Assembly: GCA_027886185.1 (NCBI GenBank)
Contig: WOAB01000837.1
Location: 744,001-808,000, forward strand
Length of the DNA stretch: 64,000 nt
Source: Rheum nobile
Lineage: Eukaryota; Streptophyta; Magnoliopsida; Caryophyllales; Polygonaceae
Reading direction: 5' to 3'
The translations under genes were made by a program, and so were the position numbers. The notes beneath the pieces are model-generated. The model had not been told where the DNA came from. It worked only from the letters and a program-made list of their open reading frames with translations, and made no database searches. Numbering within the stretch: position 1 is the first letter of the stretch; every line of letters begins with the position of its first letter. Below, one piece after another: positions 10,275-21,290 of this stretch.

Positions 10275-10960
10275 AGCAGAAATGACATTTGCCTAGATTG
10301 GCATACAACTGCTCTTGTCTCAAGCCAAGGAAAGCTAAGGTGTTTTACATGATCCTCTAGACTACGAGAATAGACTAGGATGTCATCAAAATAGACCACT
10401 ACATTTTTTCCTAAAAAGTGTCTCAAGAGATGATTCATCAAACGCATGAAAGTACTTGGGGCATTAGTGAGCCCAAATGGCATGACAAGGCATTCATAAA
10501 GACCATACTTAGTCTTAAACGTCGTCTTCCATTCATCTCCCTCCTTCATCCGAATTTGGTGATACCCACTCTTCAAGTTAATCTTGGAGAAGAGTGTGGC
10601 ACCATGGATCTCGTCCAACATGTCATCAAGGCGGGGGATTTGATGGTGATACTTTACGATTATTTGGTTGATGGCGCGGCAATCCACACACATCCTCTAA
10701 GAACCATCTTTCTTGGGCACCAAAATGACAGGCATAGTGCAGGGGCTCAAGCTCTCCCTCACGTAGCCAAGATCCATAAGCGGCGCGATTGGGCAAAGAA
10801 GCATTGGGCACCAGGTCAATCTAGTGCTCTGTGCCGCGGATTGGTGGCAGGACTTGGGGCAATTCATCCGGTATGACATCCGCGAATTCATGCAGCAAGT
10901 AGACAACACTTGCAGGCAAATCACTTTATCCCAGGGCAAGATGAGCACAAAGATGTGGCA
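10220..10960 (-). pseudogene. Reverse transcriptase of element B
   Basis: The minus strand encodes a gypsy RT with VPKKDG, MCVDCRAIN, PRLDDMLDEI, SGYHQIRM, MPFGLTNAPSTFM and the catalytic YFDD at 10393-10382. A TGG-to-TAG change separates 'VPKKDGS' from 'RMCVDCRAIN' near 10693. After the YFDD block the frame leaves the RT near 10310, where CAAGCCAAGGAAAGCT is partly duplicated. The enzyme would copy the element RNA in cytoplasmic particles, but is not translatable as it stands. Confidence 0.88.
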
Positions 10961-11815
10961 CTAAAATGAAACAAGGTGAACTTCCCTTAATCACCGAAGT
11001 CAAGTCACTGTGCCTTGCCAGAAGTAGGTGATTCTCACATTTGCCTAGAATTGATAGTGTTTGCGGCGATGCACCGATAGGTGGAAAATTGTGATCGACA
11101 ACGTGTGGTTGGACAGAGGCACTGGAGGAGACATGACCAGGGCCCATAGCAGAATTATCGTTGCTCGACCAAAAATCATAGGGCCTGTTCTTGGCTTTCA
11201 GTGTTGCGGCGCCAACGGCGGGGCCAGTTGCGGCCGCGGGTGAGGTTTTCTTGGCATTGTAAGCAAGGGGCGGGTCTTGTAGGGCATTTCGATGGCCCTG
11301 GTTGGCATTTCCTGTTTTGGACTGATTGCTCGAAGTGGAATTGGAATTGCCTGGAGCAGGACCAACGGCCTTTGGAATGGCCGAGTGACGGGTGCCAGTC
11401 TTGTCAGCGGCGGTCTCAATGTCCGTTTGCTTATCCCTCTCTACCTGATCCTGTAAAATCTCATGTGGCGACATTGGGGGTGACGCGCTTCCCGTGGTAA
11501 GTAAACACATATGTGTTTAAATACCAATCATGAGGGACGCGCCAGTCAAATTGCCATGGACGGCCAAGTAAGAGATGTGTGGCGTCCATAGCAATTACAT
11601 CACAAAGCACTGAATCGGAGTAATGTCCAATGGAGAAAGAAATTAAGCGTTGCCGAGTAACAGTATTACCTTCACTTCAAAAAATCCATTGGAGGCCGTA
11701 AGGTTGGGGGTGTGGCATGGTTGGCAAATTGAAGTGTCTCACTACTTTTTCATTGACAATGTTGCAACAGCTGCCCCTATCAATGATGACGCTCAATGAG
11801 GTTGTCTTCATTAAG
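10926..11815 (-). pseudogene. Protease region and spacer of element B
   Basis: Near 11781 the active-site motif reads VIIDRGSCCN in place of the usual Asp-Thr/Ser/Gly-Gly. The aspartate is kept and the next residue is Arg. Downstream come the expected GRPWQ-like end (near 11555), then a long Ser/Thr/Ala/Asn-rich spacer open from 11510 to 10926. The spacer is unusually long for the region between protease and RT and has low-complexity composition. At least one frameshift separates the two parts. Confidence 0.7.
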
Positions 11816-12206
11816 CACCTGGTGTGGAAAAGGTTTTCTCATTGATCCACCAAGTCGGCCTCTTTGACGGGGAGCACGCGCCTAGTGAATAGGCTACGAG
11901 GCGTGCCCGTATGGAAATCAGTGGGCCCATAAGCGTAGGCCTCATTTTCGGCCATGTTGTCATATCCTTCGTCAATAGCCTCAAAGGGTGGCTCCTCATC
12001 GTCACAGACTCATAGCCGGTGTGTTGGCTAAAGAGGACCTCTTTTGTGTTAGGGCAATCCCTCTTGTAATGCCCTCGGCCATCACATTTGAAGCATTCAA
12101 GGTCTCTAGCTTGCTCCTGGACCTTGGGCGGGGCTGTTGGCGCCGTGGCGCGGCTGGCCGCAAAGCTCAACCCACTCAAAAACTTGGTCCGCAATGTGGA
12201 TGGCAT
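11811..12206 (-). pseudogene. Gag zinc-knuckle segment of element B
   Basis: A CCHC knuckle CFKCDGRGHYKRDC lies at 12095-12054, preceded by a Pro/Ala linker. It binds RNA in the Gag nucleocapsid. The frame is shifted relative to the capsid at 12228-12809 and loses similarity after the knuckle. Confidence 0.85.
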
Positions 12207-12227
12207 AACACTTACCCCAACCTTGTA

Positions 12228-13782
12228 CTATATGTCTTCAAGGTGAGAAAAGAACTCTAGCGGTGACTTTGAACCTTGGCGGGCCATGGCAATTTCCAAG
12301 CGCATTTGGTTCTTGTAATCTTGTGGCACATACTTTTGAGTCATCACATAAACCAGTTGGTGCCACTCCGTAATTGTCTCAAGATTTCGCCTTATGCGAT
12401 CGGTCACAAAGCGGTGCCACCACACTCTTGCAATGCCCCGGTAATGTAAAGTAGCTGCAACGACCTTCTCATCTTCAGCCAATTGGCAACAATGAAGCGT
12501 GTACTCTGTAGCCTGCACCCACTCAAGAAAAACAGCGGGATCATACTCACCATAAAATAATTCAATTTTGACCTTTACCTCATGGCGAGAATGGCGATTT
12601 TGGCCCGACGTGGGCTGGCATTGTATGTCAAGGCGCCGGTCAACATAGGCGCGGGCATCATAGCCATGGTCATGGCCTCTGTGGCGGCGGCCGCGGTCAT
12701 CATTACCCCGGTGCTCATCATTAGCATCGTAGGCCTCGTGGTCGTCGCGACGACGGTGGAGGCGATGGTGACCATCATCAGGCGCGCGGCGAAGGTCATC
12801 TCTTGGCATGTTGCGTCGGTGATAACCTTGGTTGTCGCGCCTATCATCACCTTGAAGGCCATGTTGGGGACCGTCGATGTGAAGGAACGGAGCAATGTAG
12901 TCGGCGGGCCAGTCTTGTAGCTCAATCAGATCGCCGAGGGGGGGGGGGGGGATGGAAAGATCCTAGATTTACCATGCCCGAATCTTCCATTTCCTCATCA
13001 TCAAATTCATTACGCATGGAGGAAGTGGCGGTGCAATAGCCATCAGATCCATAGCGTGGTGTGCGGGCACTTTGATGGACCAAGTGTTCGTTGATGTTGA
13101 ATGGCACAAGCGTTGGCACTGGTTGGCACGAGCGGTGCCAGTTAGTGGGCCTAGAGGCATTTTTGTTGCACCTGCTCGGGCGCCGGTGTTGACTCGATTC
13201 ACGCGGATCATGGCGCGAGCGGAGGTCACGCGATCTGTGAGTGTTCTCCTAGTGGCGCCTGTCTCCGCTGTCACCATACATGAAATCAAAGTCACGGTGG
13301 TCAGAATACTCACCTTGAGAGAGGTCATCACTGTTGGAGCCGTTGTCGTCGCCGTTGGGTATGGCATGCAGGTTGTAGCGGTCTCGTGGCGAGACGTGGC
13401 CTTTTCTACTCTCAATGACCGAGTGGATGCATTGCAGGGGTGACTGGCGGTGAGAAGTTGAGGGCATGGATTTTTTGCATTTGTCCAGGCAAGTATTGCT
13501 TTGACCTGTAACATGTTGCCACAATAGGCCAGCGACATCCATTTTAACCAACGGCGTCGGCGCTTGCCGTGCTTGTTGGATTTGGAGTTGGGCAACTTGG
13601 CGGAGCAACTCTTGGATTTCTCCCTGCTCAGCCGTGAGCTCTTGGTTCGCAGGTGGAGGTTGTTGTTGCGGTGGAGGAACCTGCGGCAGTGGTGGTGGTG
13701 GAGGATTGTTGTTGTTGCTGTGTCCGTCCCCACTCGTGTATGTGGGTGCCGTCATGCTACCTATGACAATGTGACCAGACAT
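12228..13782 (-). pseudogene. gag of element B (capsid part)
   Basis: The likely start is ATG at 13782 or 13755 (MTAPTYTSGDG). A Pro/Gln-rich N-terminus follows (NNNNPPPPPLPQVPPPQQQ), then an Arg/Asp/His-rich linker with many 'RRDDHEAYD' type repeats. The retrotransposon Gag capsid domain lies at about 12640-12228, with YDPAVFLEWVQATEYTL, WWHRFVTDR and MTQKYVPQDYKNQM. A run of 12 G at about 12938-12950 shifts the frame. The protein would form the particle shell. Confidence 0.85.
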
Positions 13783-14682
13783 GCAAGTAAAAATGAACAA
13801 GTGATATGAATGCAACAATGAACAAGTAAGTACCACACTAAATGAGTTCACGTTGGGTTCACAATTTGGCAAGCCGTGAGGGCGGTTGCAAGCAATCTTA
13901 GGCACAATCACACTAATAATGTAAGCGAAATAGTACTAGACTCACGCTTGATCAAGTGATGAACTGGGTAACACAAGTAGTAGGCAAGAAGCAAGAAGAC
14001 AAGCAAGATACATCCTTAGATGCTTACCTAGACGGCGGAGAGACGGCGCAATGGACTTCGACCGAAGGTGAAGAAGAAAACTTGGAGCTTTACCACATTT
14101 TGGCATTTGCTTCCAAGTGAAAATAATATTTGGATTTGCCTTTTTTAAAAATAATCCGGCTTTTTTTTAATTAATAAAATCTAATTCAATCTTGGATTTG
14201 ACTTAAACTTTTGAATTTGAATTACAAGTAAGATTCGGTCAAAGCTTTAACAAGAAAGAAGACGCAATTAGTTAGGATCTTGCATGATTGGAGAGAGAAG
14301 ATTGATGTAGATTTGGTGGTTAGCAAATAAAGAAATAAATCACGGAATTCATGCTAAAGTTCTACTAATTATGCCAATCAATAAATCACAAAAATCATGC
14401 AACAAATCTAGAATATTTCGGCCAAGATTATGTGCGTGATTGTAGGGATTGGTTGGGGATTTAGTGGCTTTGGGATCGGCCATGCGCTTGGCTTGAGGGA
14501 GCCGAATGTGGACCGCATATCTCGGACACAATATTCTTGTTATGACTAGAGAAAAAATTGCTGATTTTGCAAGCCGAAGGAATGGTAATGGCGTAAAATT
14601 TTGTGGTGGCGGAAGGGAATGGATGGTGGAGTGAAACGTGAAGTAATGGACTAAAGAGATAGTGACTTATAAGACAATTGGC
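13783..14682 (-). other. Leader of element B
   Basis: This is untranslated leader DNA between the PBS and gag, transcribed on the minus strand. It is AT-rich near 14100-14400 and has only short chance ORFs. I see no other element in it. Confidence 0.6.
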
Positions 14683-14696
14683 GCTCTGATCCCAGT
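14683..14696 (-). other. Primer-binding site of element B
   Basis: The + strand GCGCTCTGATCCCA at 14681-14694 reads TGGGATCAGAGCGC on the minus strand, two bases after the LTR end. It differs by one base from the initiator-Met-tRNA complement TGGTATCAGAGC. It fixes both the LTR boundary and the transcription direction. Confidence 0.92.
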
Positions 14697-15604
14697 TGAT
14701 GTGTCATTGGCCTCGATGGGGGTCAAGGTTGTCGGCGATGAGCGGATCTAGGCCTTGTGCTTGATCGTTATCGTCTCGGTTGAGGTTTGCGAGGCGGAAG
14801 CGGAGTAGATTGGGCGCGGCGCTAAAGTGATAACGCAGCCTTGCAAACGAGTAGCCACAGGACTTGGCACTCTGGTTTTGCTTGAAGTAACAAGTGGTAA
14901 TGATCGAAGCGATGATCGACGAAGGTGGTAGTAGCGACTACCGGCGAGCGGAGCGGAGGATAGAAATTGGAAAGAAATTGACGTCAAACTCAAGAAAGAG
15001 GAAGCAATTCTCTCAATACTTAACTTGAATTAAAATGTGACGTAAAAAGTACAAAGAAGGCACAAAATGGCCTTATAAAGGTGCGGGTGCTCGGATGTGC
15101 CGAGACCCACCTAATGGACTAGCCCACTTGACAAAAGTGAAGCACACGTCCCAAATAAGAAAATGTCATAAATAGAAAGTCTAAAAATAGAAATGTCTAA
15201 AATAGGAAATAAGAACCTCTAAATGTCTAAACTAGGATAGGCGCCGGTCTTGGAAGCTGGTGAGGCATGCGCGGTGACAAGGCATTGGCGAAGGCCATGA
15301 CGCGGCGCGAGTGAGGCAGTTGCTGGGCCCGACCTTTAGCTAAGCCAGATTGGTCTCTGTGAGTGGCGCGCCAGGCTCGAAGGGCAGTGGGCCCGCCTAT
15401 GGCTCGGCAACATCGCTCAGTGTGACAAGAAGCATAAGCGGGGGCGCAGCTTCGGGTGCGCCTTGGCTGGCGATGAAGCGCGTGACTAGAGATTGAATGG
15501 CCTGGATGATGGCCTTGGCTCGGGACCTAGTGACAAGCCCAAGTGACTGAAGGCTCATGGCTTTCTCCTCTTCTGCGGCGGACATGGAGGGCAGGGTCGC
15601 ATCA
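14697..15604 (-). repeat. 5' LTR of element B
   Basis: Pairs with 7419-8325. On the minus strand it begins TGATGCGACC and ends ACATCA beside the PBS. The TATA box is at 15071-15080 (CTTTATAAGG on minus). The Pol-tail frame is preserved in this copy as well (15585-15397, same LTRSRAKAIIQ motif). The last bases GCATCA are followed by the target duplication CATAT. Confidence 0.93.
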
Positions 15605-16300
15605 CATATCTTTCATCAACTTCACTGAGTTTTCCTACCAATGGTGGCAAGAAGAGAAGGAAGAAAGAAACTACGAAGGATACCGGCCTATAGAGAATTG
15701 GAATGAGCTCAAGCAAGCCCTGAAGCCGATTTGATCCCGAGGACTATGAGACTCGCATCCAAGTGTTGTTGGAAAGGGTTAGACAAGGCAATCACACTCT
15801 AGATGAGTTATATAAAGAGCTTAAGACTCTTAACCTTAGATTCGGGGTCCAGTTCCCCGAAGGGTATGTCATTTCTAATTTTATTGGTGGTTTGAATTCT
15901 GATTTAGCTTCCATTGTAGAAATGCCACGTTTTGTTAATGGCACTCCTATGGAAGAGGTTCTTCACAACACAAATCATGTGTATAACAACCTACAAAAGA
16001 AGAGGACAACCACTAGTAACCGGCTTTGGAATTCATCAACAAGCACCACCAACCCACCACCAAGGCGTCAAGAGCCTAGGAATGACACCAACAAGCCTCA
16101 ACCAAGAAGGGAAGCTCCGACCCCTCCTCCAAATTAGAGAAAGGAATGTGAGGACCGAGCTAGGGATCTCAAGTGCTTCAAATGCCTAGGCCGAGGTCAT
16201 ATGGCCAAGGATTGCCCTTCCAAGCGCCAAGTCCTACTCAATACTCAAGGCGAGTATGAATCTAAGGATGAGCATGTGGAAGAAATCCAAGAGGAAGGAG
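15605..16300 (+). pseudogene. gag of element A, 3' part, with zinc knuckle
   Basis: After the CATAT duplication the capsid resumes in register with the 7196-7418 frame (FINFTEFSYQWWQEE). The frame shifts near 15730 and continues at 15763 (VRQGNHTLDELYKELKTLNL). A Pro/Thr-rich linker follows, with a stop near 16135, and then the CCHC knuckle CFKCLGRGHMAKDC at about 16171-16212. The downstream stretch is very acidic (EEIQEEGEEEE). Confidence 0.85.
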
Positions 16301-16329
16301 AAGAAGAGGAACTTCATGTGGCTGTCGAG

Positions 16330-16823
16330 GCTCATGGTGAATGCTTTGTGGTTAAGCGCTCCCTGGTTGCAATTGACTCCCATACCATCCCTAATCACCG
16401 AGAGACTATCTTTCACTCAAGGTGTCTCATTAAAGGTAAGATTTGTAGCCTTATCATAGATTGAGGATCATGTTGTAACAAGAGGTAGTATCCAGGTTTA
16501 TGCTCCTTACTTTTCCTCATCATTAACCCTATTCTCTTTTTTCACTAAATTCTAACACTCCTCTCAAGGTGAATGAGCAAGCTACCATTAGATATTCTAT
16601 AGGTGGCTATGAAGATGAGGTGGTGTGTGACGTTCTACCCATGATTGTGTTCCATTTTCTTCTTGGGAGGCCATGGCAGTATGATAGAGGAGTGATTCAT
16701 CAAGGTGTATCCAATGAGTACTCTTTTCACTTGAGAGGTAAAAGAATCACCATGCATCCTCTTGCTCCCCATGAGATCATGGCAAATCACATAGCCAATG
16801 AGGAAAGAAGAGCTTTTAGATGA
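16330..16823 (+). pseudogene. Aspartic protease of element A
   Basis: The active-site region reads CSLIID, then TGA, then GSCCN near 16450-16475. The codon after the catalytic Asp has become a stop. The C-terminal half is open at 16569-16823, with ATIRYSIGGYEDEVVCDVLP and the conserved FLLGRPWQYDR. Protease would cleave Gag-Pol during particle maturation. Confidence 0.82.
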
Positions 16824-17099
16824 AAAGAAGAGAAGGTTCGTGGGAAGAAATTGGTCATAGGAAGTAGTGGAACTGCATCCAGTATTATGCTCCTCGCCAA
16901 AGCTAAGGAGGGTCATTATTCCCTCAAGGGAAGTGGAGTTTGCTTCCTTGTAGTTTATAAAAATGTCTTGATTCCTTCTCAAGAATTGGATGATCACCTT
17001 CTCTTGTTGCTAATATTTTGCAGGAATTTCTAGACCTCTTTCAAGAAGAGATCCCAAGTGGTTTGCCGCCTAATAGAGGCATATAACACCAAATAGATT

Positions 17100-17745
17100 T
17101 CATCCTCGGAGCAACCTTGCCAAACCAAACTGCTTATAGACCCCGTTGAGACTAAAGAGCTTCAAAGGCAGGTTCAAGAGCTCCTTGACAAAAGGGTATG
17201 TGCAAGAAAGTCTTAGTCCATGTGCGGTGCCCGTCATTCTTGTTCCAAAGAAGGATGGAACATGGAGAATGTGCGTGGACTGCCGCGCCATCAACAATAT
17301 CACCGTCAAGTACCGCCATCCTATACCTCGCCTAGATGACATGTTGGATGAGCTCCATGGGGCGAGTGTATTCTCTAAAATTGATCGTGAAAGTGGATAT
17401 CATCAAATCAGAATGAAGGAAGGGGATGAATGGAAAACCGCTTTGAAGACCAAGTACGTTTTGTATGAATGGTTGGTTATGCCATTTGGTCTTACTAATG
17501 CCCCAAGTAACTTTATGCGTTTGATGAATCATGTTTTGAGGTCTTTCCTTGGTAAGTTTGTTGTTGTGTACTTTGATGATATACTCATTTGTAACAACTT
17601 ACAAGATCATGTTAGGCACCTTAGGCTGGTTTTGGAGGTACTTAAGAAGGAACACTTGTATGCTAACTTTAAGAAGTGCCACTTTTTTTCGGATCATGTG
17701 ATGTTTCTTGGTTTTGTAGTATGCCGAGAAGGTGAAGGCAACTGA
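17100..17745 (+). pseudogene. Reverse transcriptase of element A
   Basis: RT motifs appear in order: LLDKGYVQESLSPCAVPVIL, VPKKDGTWRMCVDCRAIN, PRLDDMLDEL, SGYHQIRMKEGDEW, MPFGLTNAPSNFM and the catalytic YFDD near 17570. The body (17146-17745) is open, but upstream frames are broken and the C-terminus shifts after FLGFVV near 17720. It is clearly related to the RT of element B. Confidence 0.88.
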
Positions 17746-18340
17746 AGATTGGCCCACACCTACTACCCTGACCCAAGTTTGAAGTTTCATTGGGTTAGCT
17801 GGCTTCTACAGAAGGTTTATGAGGGATTTTAGCACTTTAGCGTCACCTCTCACCGAGCTCATGGAGAAAAATGTTGCCTTCAAGTGGGATACTCCTCAAG
17901 AAGAGGCCTTCAACACCCTCAAGAGCAAACTGACCCAAGCATCTCTCCTTGTTCTCTCTAACTTTGCTAAAACTTTTGAGATTGAATGTGATGCATCCAG
18001 GATTGGGCTAGGAGGAGTCTTGATGCAAGAGGGGTGACCAGTGGCCTACTTTAGTTAAAAATTGAGTGGGACTGAACTCAATTATCACACATATGACAAA
18101 GAGTTACTTGCTCTTGTGCGTCTCCTCAAAACTTGGCAACACTACCTATTGCCAAGAGAGTTTGTTATCCATTCAGATCACGAGGCTCTCAAGTTCCTTA
18201 TGGGTCAAAGCAAGCTCAACAAGAGGCATGCAAAATGGGTGGACTTCATAGAGGCTTTCCCATACGTGATCAAGCACAAAAAGGGGAAAGAAAATGTTGT
18301 GTCTGATGCACTCTCTAGGAGGTATACCTTGATCTCTACT
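17746..18340 (+). pseudogene. RNase H of element A
   Basis: The + strand encodes AGFYRRF-like sequence at about 17800, then FEIECDASRIGLGGVLMQEG. Two stops follow at about 18036 and 18055, then TYDKELLALVRLLKTWQHYL, FVIHSDHEALKFL and VVSDALSRRY. Catalytic Asp and the HSDH motif are kept, unlike element B where HSDH has become HSNH. It would degrade the RNA strand during reverse transcription. Confidence 0.87.
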
Positions 18341-19320
18341 CTTGATATGAGGATGCTAGGCTTTGCATTCATGTGTGATTTTGATGCTTGTGATTCTGAT
18401 TTTTCCGAGCTCTATGATGCATGTAATTCTAAGGGTAACAAGGACCAATATTGTTTACATGATGGGTATCTCTTTAGGGGGTCTAGGCTTTGCATTCCTA
18501 GTGGATCTATACGCAAATTGCTTGTGCAAGAAGCACATGGTGGTGGACTTATGGGGCATTTTAGGGTCTTTAATACTTTGCATACACTCAAAGAAGTGCC
18601 ACTCAAAAATGTTGAAAGATTTTATGCTTCTTGTGTGACTTGTAAGAATGCTAAGTCTAAGCTTAATCCACATGGACTTTACACCCTCTCCCTATTCCTC
18701 ACGGCCCATGGGAGGACATTTCTATGGATTTTGTTTTAGGGTTTCCTAGGTCTAAAAGAGGGAGGGACTCTATCTTTGTTGTTGTGGATCACTTCTCTAA
18801 AATGGCTCACTTTGTTGCTTGCCATAAAAATCATGATGCTATGCATGTTGCTAATCTTTTCTTTAATGAAGTTGTATGTTTGCATGGTGTGCCTTAGTCT
18901 ATAGTCTCCAATCGTGATGTTAAGTTTCTTAGCCACTTTCGGAAGACTTTATGGTCCAATCTAGATACCAAGCTTCTCTTCTCCACTACGTGTCACCCAC
19001 AAACCGAATGGCAAACTGAGATAGTAAATCGAACCTGTGGTGCTTTGCTTTAGTCGTTGCTTAAAACTAACATGCGCGTGTGGGTAGAGTGCTTGACCTT
19101 TACTGAGTTTTCCTACAACCGCTTTGTGCACTCGGCTACACAAAAGACACCCTTTGAGGTTTTTTATATGCACAACCCTCTCACTCCTCTAGACCTCATG
19201 CATTATGCTACAACTGGATGTGAAAGCAAAGATGGTGTGGACCAAGCAGCAAGGATCAAAAAGCTTCATGAGGAGACAAGGCTGCACCTTGAGAAGAGGA
19301 CGACATAATACGTGAAACAA
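18341..19320 (+). pseudogene. Integrase of element A
   Basis: The zinc-binding region (EAHGGGLMGHFRVFNTL, then CVTCKNAKSK) is near 18530-18660. The core continues in a shifted frame after 18700, with SMDF, GRDSIFVVVDHFSKMAHFVA and VSNRDVKF, where the usual second catalytic Asp of 'SDRD' is Asn. CHPQTEWQTEIVN retains the Glu. In-frame stops occur near 18897, 19052 and 19306. The enzyme would insert the DNA copy into chromosomes, but this copy is dead. Confidence 0.87.
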
Positions 19321-19992
19321 GCTAACAAGGGCCACAAGGAGGTGATCTTCGAGCCCGTAGATCTAGTGTGGGTGAACCTAAGGAAGGAGCGCTTTCCTTA
19401 CTTGCACAATTCCAAGCAAAAGCCAAGATGTGATGGACCTTTTTAAGTGCTTGAACGCATCAACAACAACGCCTATAAGCTAGATTTGCCTTTTATATAC
19501 TGCATGCATGATGTATTCAATGTGGCAGATTTGGCTCCTTTCTATGCGGATGAGGTGGATGACGAGTCAGATTCGAGGTCGAATCTCTTTCAAGGAATGG
19601 AGGATAATGCAACTAAGGTCTAACAAGAAGATGAAGTGCAAGATCAAGCCGATATCGCTGCCGCCGGTACCGCTGTACTCGTGCCCGCGCCTAGGGCACC
19701 TTATTCTACTTCCTTGGGCCCTACTCCACTTGGCTCGAGCAAGCCAATGCCCATGACCTCCACTAGACCCATGCCACCCCTTTAGACCTTGGACGCCGAG
19801 AAAATTGTGCAAGTGCCCGAGCCACAACAGTCAAGGCATCTAGCACGCCCTATCCCCGACACTAAGCCTCGTCCAGGCACAATCACCCGATCAAGAGCCA
19901 AGGAACTTCAAATGCAACTCAATCATGGTCTATCGGCTCAAGGAGCGCCGAGAGAATCTCAAGTGGGCTCGGTCAACTTGATCATGGTTTAG
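19321..19992 (+). pseudogene. Integrase C-terminus of element A running into the 3' LTR
   Basis: After the core, the frame encodes VDLVWVNLRKERFP, a GPF..LERINNNAYKLDLP block and FNVADLAPFYADEVDDES. It crosses the polypurine tract and enters the LTR at 19605. There a Pro-rich linker and the basic ITRSRAKELQ motif follow, ending near 19992. Stops at about 19444, 19621 and 19783 break it. The frame relation supports a Pol protein that naturally ended inside the LTR. Confidence 0.75.
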
Positions 19993-20620
19993 CTGTTGGC
20001 GTGAGGATCGCGCGCACCATGACAATGCTTGTGCGTTTTCTTCCAATAATTTTGAGAACTTTATAATATGATTTTATGCATGAAATTAGGTAATAAAAGG
20101 GTTGGGATAGGGTTTATTTCCAGCGGAGTTTAATGCATGAGTTATTGTAAAAATTTTCATGTTGCCAAGGCATTTGAAGGGTTAGGTTAGGGTCGGTTTT
20201 AGAGGGCTATATACAATAGTATCCTTCCTCTTTGTAAGGCACATAAAAATCAATCAAAAAGTTAAAGTACAATCAGTTCATCTTCAGAAATTCTCTCTAA
20301 GAAATTTCTCAAGCTCGTAAGTCATATCGAGCCTTGTTCTTGTGTCTTTGGGTGCGTAATATCCCAAACCACTTGAGCCTTGTCTGGATCCATTGTGGTG
20401 CGTCATATCTACCTTGGAGAAGGTCACTTATCCCTTCACTTCCCCCGGTTACTCATCCACCAAAAATCACAAACAAACTACTTCATTTCAGCCTCCAAAC
20501 ATCACTAACAATCAACCTAACTTCCAAGGAACTTCTCGGGCTTTTGGAGACGCAACAACTAAGACTTTCTTACCTTGAATCGTGGCAACGGAAGCACGAT
20601 CCTTATCAATATATCTCTCA
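19605..20620 (+). repeat. 3' LTR of element A
   Basis: Pairs with 5294-6314 along its length. It starts TAATGCAAC, where copy 1 has the canonical TG, directly after the polypurine tract AAGGAATGGAGGA (19592-19604). The TATA-like GCTATATACA is near 20203. It ends ATCTCTCA. The next bases TTTAT do not match any clear duplication upstream. Confidence 0.85.
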
Positions 20621-21290
20621 TTTATAATTGACTTTATGAAGTGGATCTAGATGCACCATGCAATGCAATATATGAGTGATGTTGTTAATAGTCAGGTATA
20701 ACTTCGTATAGGGGGATGAGGTGGGTGGTGACTCTGCAAAGGTGGAGAAATCTTTCTAATGAGACTCACTTGACTGTCTAAGATGTATGTCTGTTTGAGC
20801 TACAGAATCAAACTCCGATGTCCTACGTGGTCCACATCTTCCGTTCTTTGTAGATTTGGATGTCGATTGAGAGACTTTCCGTACGGAATTGATACTTGTT
20901 ACCCCTCATGGTTGTTGAATTTGTGTTTTATCTATGTAATGATTACATTTTTTATATGACGTTGTATGTCGGGCAAAGTATTAGAACTTGCAGTGTTCTG
21001 CTTAATACTTTTATCGCTATCGGGTTATGGAACACTATGCCGACTTACGCAATTTGACTGACTCATGGGAAGGGTTATTCGAAAAATAACTAAAATTTGG
21101 TTAGAGAAGTAATGATATTGCAAATTAGTAATGCATTCCAATCGTTATTTGAATGCAAAGTGTAATAGCACAATGTTGTGGTCAAAACACATGTCATTCG
21201 ACCATGAAATGAAATATGATCCGTGGATTAGGCTAGCCGTAAAATTTGGTGGAATTCACAATATAATTCTACCAAATTTGGTATGCCATC
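20621..21290. other. Unassigned flank downstream of element A
   Basis: No gene or repeat recognised. Nothing in this stretch matches the 6315-6430 or 6434-6780 blocks on the other side of element A. Confidence 0.35.

Larger units (their letters stand above)
7419..15604 (-). mobile_element. Complete-ended Ty3/gypsy element B nested in A
   Basis: Both LTRs (7419-8325 and 14697-15604) are about 908 bp, start TGATG and end GCATCA. They are flanked by a perfect 5-bp target duplication CATAT (7414-7418 and 15605-15609). The PBS adjoins the right LTR and a G-run polypurine tract adjoins the left LTR, so the element is transcribed on the minus strand. Order on that strand is LTR, gag, knuckle, protease, RT, RNase H, integrase, LTR. 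Total length is 8186 bp. Integrase and RNase H frames are intact; gag, protease and RT carry stops or frameshifts. Confidence 0.95.
6766..20620 (+). mobile_element. Decayed Ty3/gypsy retrotransposon A (host of nested element B)
   Basis: On the + strand the order is PBS-like site, gag (split), CCHC knuckle, protease, reverse transcriptase, RNase H, integrase and 3' LTR. This is the gypsy order. Bases 7419-15604 are a foreign insertion, element B, so A itself is only about 5.7 kb without its 5' LTR. All domains carry stops or frameshifts, so it is not autonomous. The polypurine tract AAGGAATGGAGGA at 19592-19604 abuts the 3' LTR. The Pol tail inside the LTR and protease-end motif GRPWQYDR point to a chromovirus, perhaps CRM-like, by family knowledge. 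Confidence 0.85.

Noticed and set aside
12582..13809. Plus-strand ORFs across element B gag
   Set aside because: They are shadows of the GC-rich minus-strand gag; no domain is seen on +.
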